Of a stretch of DNA of 64,000 nucleotides, positions 23,901 to 35,900 are shown piece after piece. The translations under genes were made by a program, and so were the position numbers. The notes under the pieces were generated by a model. It saw only the letters and a list, made by a program, of their open reading frames with translations. It was not told where the DNA came from and ran no database searches. Origin of the DNA: Aphelocoma coerulescens (Eukaryota > Chordata > Aves > Passeriformes > Corvidae); NCBI RefSeq assembly GCF_041296385.1, contig NC_091023.1, positions 2,914,924-2,978,923 on the forward strand. Direction: 5' to 3'. Each line of letters starts with the position of its first letter. Positions within the stretch are counted from its first letter, which is position 1.

Positions 23901-26900
23901 AGTTAAACTCACTGAGGAGTGTTCCCCCACTTTTTTCCTCTCCCTGCATAGTGCCAGCTTGATTTCTTGCACTTGGCTTGCTGAAGGCTTAAATAAGGAA
24001 CGTTGCCAGGCATGTGTGAGTATGCAAGTCTGAAGGAAAAGGGGGAAAGGCAGAATTGAAGCAATTCTGAGTTAAACTCCAGCTGTCATGGTGAGACTCT
24101 GATCCCATGCCCCATCAGTGAAGCACGGCTCTGGCTCTCGTTGCTGTTCTCTGCAGTGCCCTGTGTGATTCCTGACGTGTCTGTACCTTCCCAGTGCCTT
24201 CCCTTGCAGCTGGAATGTGGTGCAGCTCCTGGCATCGCCAGGATCAGGATTGGCACTGGGCTCCCCTGTGGCAGCAGAACACACCTGCCTGCCTGCAGCA
24301 CAGATCGGGGCTTTTTCTCACTGGCAGGTTCAGCTGCAAACTTTTGTGTGTTTTGCTGGCCTGATTGAGATAAATTATACAGAGAGAGTGCTTGGGGAAT
24401 TCAGGATTGAGTTGGGGAGTCAGTGAGGGGATGAAAAATTAGGAATGGAAGGGTGGTCAGGAAGCAGATCTGTCCTGTGGTGGATTGGAGATGGGATTGT
24501 CTGGGGAGGACCCTGGTTCTTAGCTGTGCATGGGAAATAGGATTTTGTCTGTAGTTCACTGATGCGGAAGGATGTGCTAGAGGAAATGTTTTAATTGTTG
24601 ATAAGCTTAAAAGGGGAAATTACTGTACAGTATTGAAACACTGACTATTTCCCAAGGGCGTATCTATTGGTTTCCAGGCTTGGAGAAAGCATTGACCCAG
24701 ATTGCTAGGAGAAGAAATACCTAGTGAGAAGCAATTGGAAGATACTGCCTGTGAGTTTAATCACAGAATCATGGAAAGGTTTGGGTTGGAAGGGACCTTA
24801 AAGCCCATCCCGTTCCACGCCCTGCCATGGGCAGGGACACCTTCCACTAGCCCAGGCTGCTCCAAGCCTCATCCAGCCTGGCCTTGGGACTTCCAGGGAT
24901 GGGGCAACCACAGCTTCTCTGGGCACCCTGTGCCAGGGCCTCACCTCCCTGGCACAGAGAATTTCTTCCCAGTATCCCATCTAACCCTGTTCTCTGGCAG
25001 TGGGAAGCCATTCCCCCTTGGCCTGGCACTCCAGCTCCCTGTCAAAAGTCCCACTCCAGCCTTCTTGCAGAACTTCCTAAAGTTTGTGGTCCACAAACAC
25101 TGGAAGCACAGAGGATCTGCCAGTAAAGGGTCACTGCATCCTCAGGTGTTAGTCCTTCCCTAGACACTTTCTTTAGCTCCCTGATGGCAACAGGACTCTG
25201 AGCCAGACAATCTTCTGCCTTTTATTAGGAATTCAGAGCTGTACGACAAAACCTCTGAAATTATTTTTCTGTGCCAGTCTTGAAGCATAGTATTTTGAAG
25301 CAATATAACACAACATTGATTCTCGTGCAGCTCTTACATTTTGCTTGTGAAATTTATATAATTAGTGTCTCCTGTTAGTGTGGAGCTTTTTCTGGCAGTA
25401 CAGGCACAAAACATTAGTGTCCTATAGAATGAAACTATTCAGTGTTGTACCACCACTAAAGCTTAGAGGTTTGAGTGATCTTCTGTAGGGTAATTTGGTT
25501 TTGTACACCTTTAGATGATACTGCACATCAAGATACTTCTGACAGCTTCAGTTAGGATTTCATTTTGTATTACTTTTATGAAGCTGGGTTTTTGCAACAG
25601 GCAGTTTTATTGCCATGTACCCATTTGATTACAATGACCTGTTTCTCTACAAAGTTTTTATTAAACCAAGGATTATCATCCTGAAATTCTGAAATGTTTT
25701 TGTGAACCTCTGGTTGCTGGGAGCATTTAGCAACAGGAGAAGGTTTTCTTTATTCCAGAGGCAGCTTCCTTGTTCCAATTTCATTATTTCACCTTGCTAA
25801 TCCTTTTGTTTTCCTAATTTTAAAAATAATTTATACTTAATGGAGCTCATTTGAATGAAGGTTATGCCTTTAAACCTTCTCATCTTGATTGGATCTAATG
25901 CCAAGTGTCTGATAGTTGTGAGCTCTTCTCCACACTCCTTCTATATTTGCTAACTCTGAGTTTCATGTATAAACATGTAGACATGTAAAAATGATCTGGG
26001 CAGGGATTTTTGAAGTTTGCTGTTGCTTTTATGTGTTTTCAAAGTTGGGGTTTTTTTTCTGGGTCTGTGTTGGCTTCCCCCTCCTCGATGGTTTGCTGGT
26101 GGATATGTTTTTGCATTTCCCATTTGTTATTAAGTGGAAATAGGGACTTTGTGTACAAGGAGTATTGAGCTTCTCTTTTAGATACTGTCTCAGGCTGTTT
26201 ACATTCAACACTTAGAGCAGCACCTGCATCTTTTTCTGCTCAACATCTTGTGCAAGATAATTCCTTCCTGGAATTACTCCATTATCTTGATTCCTTTCAT
26301 GCATCCAATCTTTGGGGTTCTCCCCTTCGCCACCCCCTACTACCTGTGATTAAACTGTGGGGGTTTGGTTAAGTTTTGGGACCCTTATGAGCCAGCAGGG
26401 ATTAAAAGTATTTAACAGCAACAAGAATGAAGAGGAACATCTTGGCTGCATTTCTGTAGCTTGTGGAAACAAGGTGGATTAAGTCAAGTTCTGAAATAAG
26501 AGAAAATGTCACTTTGTACTGATTCATGCCTGGCTTTTGCACTTAACAGGAGGAATTATTTCGTTTGAGCTGATGCTCCCTTTCTTCAAATACAGCTTAC
26601 CTACACAGTTCAGTGATTAGCTTGGATTTATTTTTCCTTAATTTCTTAAGAAAACCCAACCTTTCATGATTTGCTGGATTCTTGAAATGGCTTCAGGATG
26701 CCTTAAGTGCTGTTGTCTTGAAGTCACAGCCTCTCCAATATTATTGACTTTCTAGCCATAAAAAAAATTATTCATGGAATCACAGAATGGTTTAGGTTGG
26801 AAAAAGCTCATCCAGTTCCACCTGCTGCCACGGGCAAGGACACCTCCCACTAGCCCACGTTGCTCCAAGCCCCGTCCAACCTGGCCTTGGACACTTCCAG

Positions 26901-29900
26901 GGATGGAGCAGCCCCAGCTTCTCTGGGCACCCTGTGCCAGGGCCTCACCATCCTCACAGGAAAGAGTTTCTTCCTAATATTCCATCTAAATCTCTCCTCT
27001 TTCAGTTTAAAATCATTCCCTCGTGTCCTGTCACTGTCTCACTTTGAAAAATGTCTCCCTGTTTTTTAAGAGCCCTTTTTAGGTACTGGAAGGCCATGAG
27101 GAGGCATCCCAGAATCCCCTATCTACCTTCCCATTTGTACTGTGACTGTTTGATTTGAACTCTTCCCTCAGTGTGGAATATTCAGTGTCTGATTTACCCC
27201 GTTGTTCTCCTGGCATGTCCAAGAGCCTTGATAGCATTTAACTGGGAGCACTGGAGGAAGAGCTGTATGGGACAAGGCCAAATGGTACTGACTACAAATC
27301 CAGTGTGGTTTTGTCCTGGAGGATATGGAGCTGGGATTAGTTTTACCCCTGCAGGGAAGCAGTGCTTACTCTACCACTAATTGCTCTTGACACCCAGGGC
27401 AAGCTGCAGGGTCCTACTCCGTGTTCAGCGTGACCTTGGATCGTGTGCTGCAAAAAATAACAGCAGCTGCAGTGTTTATAATATCAGGGTCTGTGTCTTA
27501 TTTAGGGAAATGCACCTTAGTGCTCTGTAATGAATAGTATTGTAGGGCTTTCAGGTCTCTAGGTGTGTTTAAATGTTCAGAGAGCAAAGGGTAGCCACAA
27601 AATGTTACTATTGCTGAGTGTACAAATGTCACCTCTCACTCTGTACGAGGGAGAGTGACTTTTTACACAAGCAGACAATGATAGGACAAGGGGGAATGGT
27701 TTTACACTATAAAAAAGAGATTTAGATTAGATATTGGGAAGAAATCCTTCCCTGTGAGGGTGGTGAGGCCCTGGCACAGGTTGCCCAGAGAAGCTGGGGC
27801 TGCCCCATCCCTGAAGGCCAGGTTGGATGGGGCTTGGAGCAGCCTGGGCTAGTGGGAGGTGTCCCTGCCTGTGGCAGGGGGTGGAACTGGATGGGCTTTA
27901 AGGTCCCTTGCAACCCAAACCATTCTGGGATTCTGTGATCTAATTACCTTGAAGCTAATTCCATACTGCTTAGGTGTCTTGGGCTCAAGGAATGGGCTAT
28001 TCCAGAAGGAATTACCTGTGATTAACCAGCTGATAATCCAGAGCACTTTGGTTTGAGTGAACACAGTTGTAAACAAAACGAGCCATGATTCCCAGAAGCA
28101 GAACAGGGGATGTTCAGGAGAGCCTGCAATGACTCTCTTGGATGTTTGTATGAAAAGTTGTGTTTCCTTCCACTACATTCCAGCTTTTACCTGTTCCTTA
28201 GGCTGTGGCACCTCTGAAGTGATTGCTCTGTAAGGCTTTGGAGCACTCTGAGAGCTGACATCTGTGGGCCTTGGTCTCCAAACCTGCCTTGGAATGTATG
28301 GACTGGGGGAAGTGTTTGCTTGAAGGTGCAGATATAAGTGGAGCTGCTGGTCCTGAAAGCTGTTTGTTCCAATGTGTTTGGTCCTGTTCTTCCCTGTCTT
28401 ACTCTTCTCTTTCTCCTTACAGGTCTGGATGCAGAGTTGTCTTACGTGAGGAATGATGTGGTTAATCACTATGCCTTGTCCTTCAATCTCCTAATACCCA
28501 GCGAGACCAACAATCTCCACTTCACCTGGCATGCCAAATCCAAGGTGAGCAGGCATGACTTCTGCTCTGGGTGCTTGAGACATGAGCTGTTCTGCTTGGT
28601 GAATACCCACTGCTATCTTTTAAGGGCTTTTTTCTTTGCAAAAATTAGCATATGCAATGTGCAAAATACTACTTATATGACTGCAGGCAGTAGGTTAAGA
28701 TGGTATACATCCAAGCTGTTCCCTATTTTAGAAATTTCAAGCACTTATTTCAATGTATTTTGTACTTCTTGCTCCTGGCAAGGTCCATGTATGCATGCAA
28801 GCCACTGGCTGTGGAATCTCTTCCCTTGGTGCATTGGACACACAGAAGGGCAGCCATGAACTGAAGCCTCTGGAAATCATACATAGAGCAATTGTTGTAG
28901 AGATTTCTAGAAACATATGCTTGGAGACATGGAGAGCCTATAAAAGCAGCATCCAATATGTTATTACTGAGCCCTGATTAAATGGAAAGGGTTTTTATGT
29001 CACTTAATCACCATGCCTGGAGCATGCAGCAACAGCTGTCAGAGAGATTGCATATGCTCTTACATTCTGAAGCATTTCCAGTTACTTAACAATTTATTTT
29101 CATATATGAAATGATCTGTTTAGTCTCTGCCAGATGTTCATTCTGGTTTTTTTTAACTTGAGTGATGGTTGTTCTTCTGCCCTTAAGCAGGAAAGGCTGC
29201 AGGAGGAGCAGTAGCATTAAACAATTCCACCAGTGCAGGTCCTGAAGATTCCTCCTGCCACTGTTCTTCCCTTTGAGGTGTAACTTGTTAAGAGAAGTGA
29301 CTTTGGGCCTGCAGTGGAATTGGGTCAAGGGCCAGGCAGCCCCGATACCATATTGCACATGCACAGTGACACTTCAGTCACTCATCATTTGAGTAGGAGT
29401 TCCCTTGTCACAGCTTCAGCCGTGGGCTCCCTGCATCACTGGCCCTGCCCTGTGTTTCCTTGGGCCTGGCTGTGAATTGTGAGGAGGGATTTTTGGAGCT
29501 TGTGGAGCCCTGCTTTCCATTCCTGTGATTCCACCCATCGGCATCTTCCGTTCTAGCTTGGTGTAGTGCAGCTTGGAGGAGCTCAGAAGCATTGTGTCTC
29601 TTCTCTTGGCATCTTGACTGAAAAATAAATTCATAACAGAAGTGAACCCTATTATGTTTTAGAAAGGGGGAAAAACTAACTATTGGGGCAAAGTCAAACA
29701 AATTCATTCAGCTGAGAGTGGAGGGGTAGGATGAATTTCCAAGATCTTGCGACTTAGAGTAGATCCTGTACTTTTTTTTTGAATGAATGTTTGCAGAGTC
29801 AGCTTCTTAAGTGGAAACAAAATCTTGACTATAGTTGAGTAAACTATTTCTAAGCAGTTTTGTTTGTAAAACTGACTGGGTGAGGGGGAATTTTTTGAAT

Positions 29901-32900
29901 TTTTACGGCTTTAACAAACTGACTTCTGAACAATTGAGTTAAAAAGTATCATCAGGTGAGGTTTGGGGGGGAATTTTTTTTAATACAGCACTCTGAATTC
30001 TGCCCCAGATTTTAAGGAATGATTTCAAGAGCAGTTTCTCTTTTGACTTTCTTAATTTGAACTGTCACAAAAGTCTTGATATTTAAATGTCACAGAAGAA
30101 ACTTGCAATATGAATGCATAAAATTACCAGCACTCCTTGAAAATAATGTATGGGGTTTTATTTTCAAGAAGAATTATGAAAAGGGATGTTGCATTTCTTT
30201 ATACTCCTGGGCAGATTTCTGATGTGTTTTCTCTCTCCCAACTGTTGTTCCAGGTTGAGTATAAACTGGGATTTCAGGTCCATGATCCCATGGCTATGGC
30301 TCTGCCCCAGGCCAATATTTCTCTCCAAGGAGAAGTTCCTCGCACCCTCTCAGGTAAACTTCCCACCCCCATCCAGCTCATGGATGAATAGTGATTATTT
30401 AGCCACAAATGCAGTTTTAATAAAATGCTTAATAAAATTGACATAAATTAATTTAAAATCTTCATCCTTTAGTGCTCTAATAGCTGAAGTGATGAGGCGT
30501 GAAGACTAAAATAGCATTTCTTGGTATGGAGTTCTTTATAATGTGCTAATTTATGATGTTCATGATGTACTTCATAAACATCATCTCAAAAGGCCCTTAT
30601 TTAAATGTTCTCTCATGCCAGTGTCTGAGAATGGCTCCCACTCCCCTGTGACCCCTGTGTTGTGTTCACAGTGTTCCGTGTCGAACTCTCCTGCACTGGC
30701 AGACTCGACTCCGACGTCACAATACTGATGCAGCTCAACTTAACAATAAATTCCTCAAAAAACATCACAGTTTTGAATTTCAAACGAAGGAAAATGTGCT
30801 ACAAAAGTAAGAGATTAAGTTTCAGATATTTAAAAGTTATTGCTGTTTAAGTATGATAGGACAAGGGAGTGGGATGGTGTATGATCCAGGACAGGAGTAA
30901 GAGAGTGAATTTTGGGGAGGATCAGAAGAAACCAGGTACAATTCTGCCTTTCAGAGAGGAATGGGGACTTCTGGTTAAAGCAGAAGCTGGTGAATGAACA
31001 ACTTTCCCCAAGAGCTCTGCTGCACTGACTGACCTTTTTATAGATATATAACAAAAAGCATTTTCTCTGTGTTTGGAAAGAAAAAAGCAGTTACCTCAAA
31101 ACTGCAACATTCTGAGGATTCAAATTGTTCTAAGAATTACCAAGAAAATCTACTTACCTTATAGATTGGGATAAAATTGGCTGTTTAGTGAGTGTAGGAG
31201 GTGTTAAGTCTGTTGGATGTGAAGTACAAAATGATCTTGGGAGATGATCCAGATTTTGGAAATCCTAGATTGACTCTTCTGTGTTACCACTTGGGAATCT
31301 GCAAGCGTAATTTATTCTTGGCTTGTTCCTGTTTACTGTTGCTGCTACCTAGAATTTTCATAGTATTTTCATAGGCATCAGAAGAAAATTATTTTGGAGA
31401 ATCCCAAGAGCTGTGCCCTCCTTAAAAATGGCTGTGGTGTCCCACTCCTAGGCAGTATTTGGGGATGGCCACCTCTCTCTTTGCATGCCCCTCCTGCCTC
31501 TGTTCAGCTTACTTGGAGCCTTTGAGGACAGTAGCTGTCATTCCAAAGGGAGGTTTATCACTTTTCTTGAGTATAGATTCTAAGGAAAAACTTGTGGAAG
31601 GTGTGGATGGAAGAGGCAACCATTCCTTGTAGCACATAACGTTGGGATACTTGTGTTCCTTGTACTGAGGCTTCAGGAAGACCATTCTTAATTCAAAGTG
31701 TGTATCTCCTTCCAGTAAAAATGGAGGTCTGGCTGATAATGTTGATGTTTTTACCTTTATTTTGTGTTTTCCTGAGTATTTTTTCAAATACTCCCAAGTG
31801 AGGGCAGTCAGCCCTGCTGATCCATCCCACAGTGTGCTGAGCTGTGGATGTGTGATGGAGCTTTCCGTAGGCACCACACAATTCTCTGGGCAGTGAGACA
31901 GAGCCACTGCCTGAACCATCAGAAGTGCTCCTTACAAAGATCTCCTTTCTGCAGGTTCATAAAAATCAAAAAAAGGCTTTGTTTGGTGTGAGTTGATTGG
32001 TGTGGAGCACACAGGGGGTTCTGATTGAATTTAGTGCATAAGTTAGGAATATGCAGGAACTTGCTAGGGGTTTTGCTCAGGGCATTCCTGATAGTTCTTC
32101 CTCAAGTTCAAAAAAGGGATAAAAAAATAAAAACTCTTTGATTTTTCCCTCCCTTGGATTACTTTTTCCTAAGCTGAACTGGCTTACCAAGGAGTGGGAA
32201 GGGACTGTGCTGTGTTGGACACAGCCAGGAGTAGGAAGGGGGATGTGCAAGTGGGATTGTGCCTTTGCAGCCACAGAAATCCATGGGATTCCCTCAGCTG
32301 CCTGCAGATCCTCAGGGGGCTTCATCTGGAGGCATCTCCACAGCCTGCATCCCCCAGGTTTGCACTGCTCCTCTTGGTAACCAGACTCAGAGGAAGCTTC
32401 TTGAAGATTTACCCACTTTCTAAAGGACATGAGCTGAGCATTGGCCTCCTGCCTTCAGTTGCATATTTATGAGTCTTTAAATGGATATCTCCTTTTTCAT
32501 CTTGTTTTAACTCTTTAACTCCTGACTGGCATCAGCTGAGGAGGCACAGTGTCCGTGGCTGCATCTCTGATCCCTTCCTAGGATGAGCAACATTAGACTG
32601 GAGCCAGGATTTCCTCCAAAAGATCAGGGCAGTCTTGACTGAACATGCCAGGAATTATTTTCTCTCCCATCCAGAACTGATTCTGTGAGGTCTTTGTTTA
32701 GTGCCTTAGCAAACATGTATTCTGCACCTCTTCTTTCTGCTGCTTTGGACCTTGGGCAAGCTGCAGGGTTTTAGATGGATTCAGGGGGTTCAAGCTTTGC
32801 CTCACTGGACATGTGTGTCAGTGGTGAAATACCTGACCTCCTGTGTGTTTCAGTGTGATTTTAATTCTCCCATGGTTAGGTATTTTAAATGGAAATGTGT

Positions 32901-35900
32901 GTATAAGTGTAGTCCTCGAGTCAGCTCTCCTCTTTGGAAAAGCACATCCATTTTTCCATACCTGAGGCAATGTGAAGGGCTGCAATAATAAATGTACTCC
33001 AAACTTCATTCCTTTCTCTCATCTCTTTAGAGCTCGAACCAGAAGTCAAATCTCCAACAGCTGATAAAAACAGCAGCAAGGCTATCTGTAAGTAATCCTG
33101 AATGTACAACTTGGGGTGTAAAAACTAAAAACTTGGTATGTGCTTTGATTCCACAGCTTTCCCCTATGAAAACAGTTCCCAGGTAGTCTCTGCTATACCC
33201 CTTACTGCAGTGGTTTTTTGGTAATTAATTGTTTTAACTGGTGAAGAGGAAAAAAACCTTTTCCAAGTCTTGTTAAAACTTTTGTATCACATCTGAGGGG
33301 CTCTGGTTTCCGTACACGACTCTGATCTATTTTCTTGACCTTAGGACCTGTCTGGTTTGCTGTTTTAATTTATCACTATTGAAGGAATAGAATGAGGTAG
33401 TTTCCTTTCCTCCCCCCTTCTAGCTGGAAACGTCATTGTCTGACTGTGGCTCCACAATACCCAAAATGGGAGCATTTTTGCCAAAATGCTGTTGGAAAGC
33501 AGTGGGAAAGAGTGCTCAGTGCTCTCTTTACCTCCCACTGTCTCTTCCAGGGTAGTTGTTCTCCAGGATTCCTGATTGAACATTTGGGGTGGCTGAGGCT
33601 GCTGCCTCTCGCTGCCTCCAGCCCCTCTGCTTGTGGTGCTGTAACAAACTAACAAAATGTCATTTCTTGGAGGTTTTATTTGGGGTTTTTTGTTGGTTTT
33701 TCTCCTCTTTGAGGAGGATTCAGTAACTTTCCACCTCTGTTCCAGTCGATCCTGTAAACGCAGCTCCCACCACTTCGACCCGGGTGTTCTATATCAGTGT
33801 GGGCGTGTGCTGTGCTGTGATATTCCTGGTGGCAATAATCCTGGCTGTCTTGCACCTCCACAGCATGAAAAGGATAGAGTTGGATGACAGGTATGTGTTC
33901 AGGCTTTCCCACTGTGGTTCTGGGACATATTTACTCAGATTTGTGGGAGTTTGGTCTCAAAATGAGCACTCTGGGGCAGTTTGCAATGTCTGCTCCCAAT
34001 GGCAAGCAGATACTGCCTGGGTAGGGTTGTGGTAAGAGCTGTACTGCAGAAAGGCAGCAGTTGCAGGTGCTCTGCTGTTTATGAGGTGGAAGGGTTGTTC
34101 AGGTTTTGCCAGAATATTTGTGTGGAGTGGGAAGATTCTGACAGAATCAGATCTGCAGGGATTGTCAGGATTGAAGGAAAAATTGACTTGGGCACACTGG
34201 AAAGGCAGGCTGAGAGAGCTGGGGGTGTTCATACTGGAGAAAAGAAGGCTCAAGGGAGACCTTAGAGCCCCTTCCAGTGCCTAAAGGGGCTCCTGAACAA
34301 GGGCCTGGAGTGCCAGGACAAGGGGGAATGGCTTCCCACTGCTGGAGTTTTTACCTTTATTTTACCTTAGATGGTATATTGGGAAGAAATTGTTCCCTGT
34401 GAGGGTGGTAAGGCCCTGGCACAGGGTGCCCAGAGAAGCTGGGGCTGCTCCATCCCTGGAAGTGTTCCAGGCCAGGTTGAACAGGGCTTGGAGCAACCTG
34501 GGATGGTGGAAGGTGTCCCTGCCCATGGCAGGGGGTGGGACAGCATGGGCTTTAAGATCCCTTCCCACCCATAACATTCTGTGATCCACAATTGTGTGAA
34601 AACATTTGGGTTTTACTGACATCTGCAGGAGACTGAATTTCAGTTTTCCCTACTTTGATTGATTTTCCAGTGTTCACTTTGGCCTTGGGGTGCAGTCGGA
34701 GCATTACAACTGCTTGGTTTTAAAACTGGCAATGTTGGACTCTCCCAGATATATTTCCAGTCCGGAAAAACCGTAGCACATGCATGGGAAAGGGACTTGT
34801 AACATGAGTCCAAGGGCATTGGAGTGGGGATTAAACACCGAGGAGAAGGGAGGCTGGAAGAGCAGGTGGACTGAGGCTGTGTGAACAGCCTGCATCAGAT
34901 GCAACTGTTCAGGAGCAGGCAGTGTGAAACTGGATCCTTTGGAAAACAGTCAGCCTGTGGGTGGTCACCCCTGTGAAAGGATATCTTGAACTAAAGGATG
35001 TCTTGAACTGCTTCTGTGCTGCCTGCAGCCTCATGGAGTAGCTTTATCTTTTCATCTTCCTCTTTATCCATTCATCTGTTCCTTTCAGTTTTCTCCCTGC
35101 CACTCCTTCTCCTGGTGTCCCCAGCCCATGTGGCTTTGGTGGTGCCACTGCATCGAGCAGTTGTGGTTTCTCAGTTGATTGTAACCAAATGAATTTGTCA
35201 GCCTTCCTCAAATCCTTTGTGCCTGATTGTCTGATTGAGGGGTTTTAATCAGCTGAAGGTATTAAAGGATGTGCAGCTTGCTTTAATTCAAAAAGGAAAA
35301 ACATTACATTTGTAGTGTGGGATAGTGTCATCTGTGAGGTTTTGAGTGGCCAGCCCAGCAGTGTGATCAGGTGTCCTTCCATCTACTCCATTGCACTGGA
35401 TTTCTGTGGAGATACAAGGTAAAAATCCTAAAAAAACCAGCTGACCTTCTGTGGAGATAAAGCTAAAAATCTATCTAATGTTAGTCCTCTGTGGATTGCA
35501 GGTGTTAATAATTTGCTCTGAATCACTGTATATCCTGCTAATAAATTCTGATAAATTCAGGGGGCTTTCCCTGTCTGTGGGAGGGGATTGGAACAAGATG
35601 ATCTTCAAGGTCCCTTCCAGCCCAGATCACTGAGGGATTTTATGAAGTTTGTGCAGCTCCTGGGGTTTAGCTCTTCAAGCACCATGAGATGATGACTTCT
35701 TTTTTTGAGCCTGAAGGTGCCTGGCCTGGCAGAACTGTGGGTGTGCTGCTGTGTAAAAGCTGTGCTCAGGCAGTGCCGGAGCAAAGGCATAACAGAAGCA
35801 AAATGTGCCTGAAAATCAGGAGCTGTGGGGTTTGTTTTGAACAAACTCACCGAGAAAAGCAACAACTTCTGATTTGGTTGTGAATAATAATCTCAAACTG

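Larger units (their letters stand above)
11926..28422 (+). other. RYK: RYK intron 1 (16.5 kb)
   Basis: A GT-AG intron. It opens with CpG- and G-rich DNA including a large imperfect duplication (12065-12620), then becomes AT-rich. It holds CR1 pieces at 16498, 24762, 26772 and 27675. AT-rich blocks at 18960-19225 and 22240-22500 look like possible conserved non-coding elements. No exon or RNA gene was recognised inside. Confidence 0.85.

Noticed and set aside
24702..25163. 153-codon + strand open frame
   Set aside because: It is mostly antisense CR1; the peptide shares segments with frames at 44379 and 60623.
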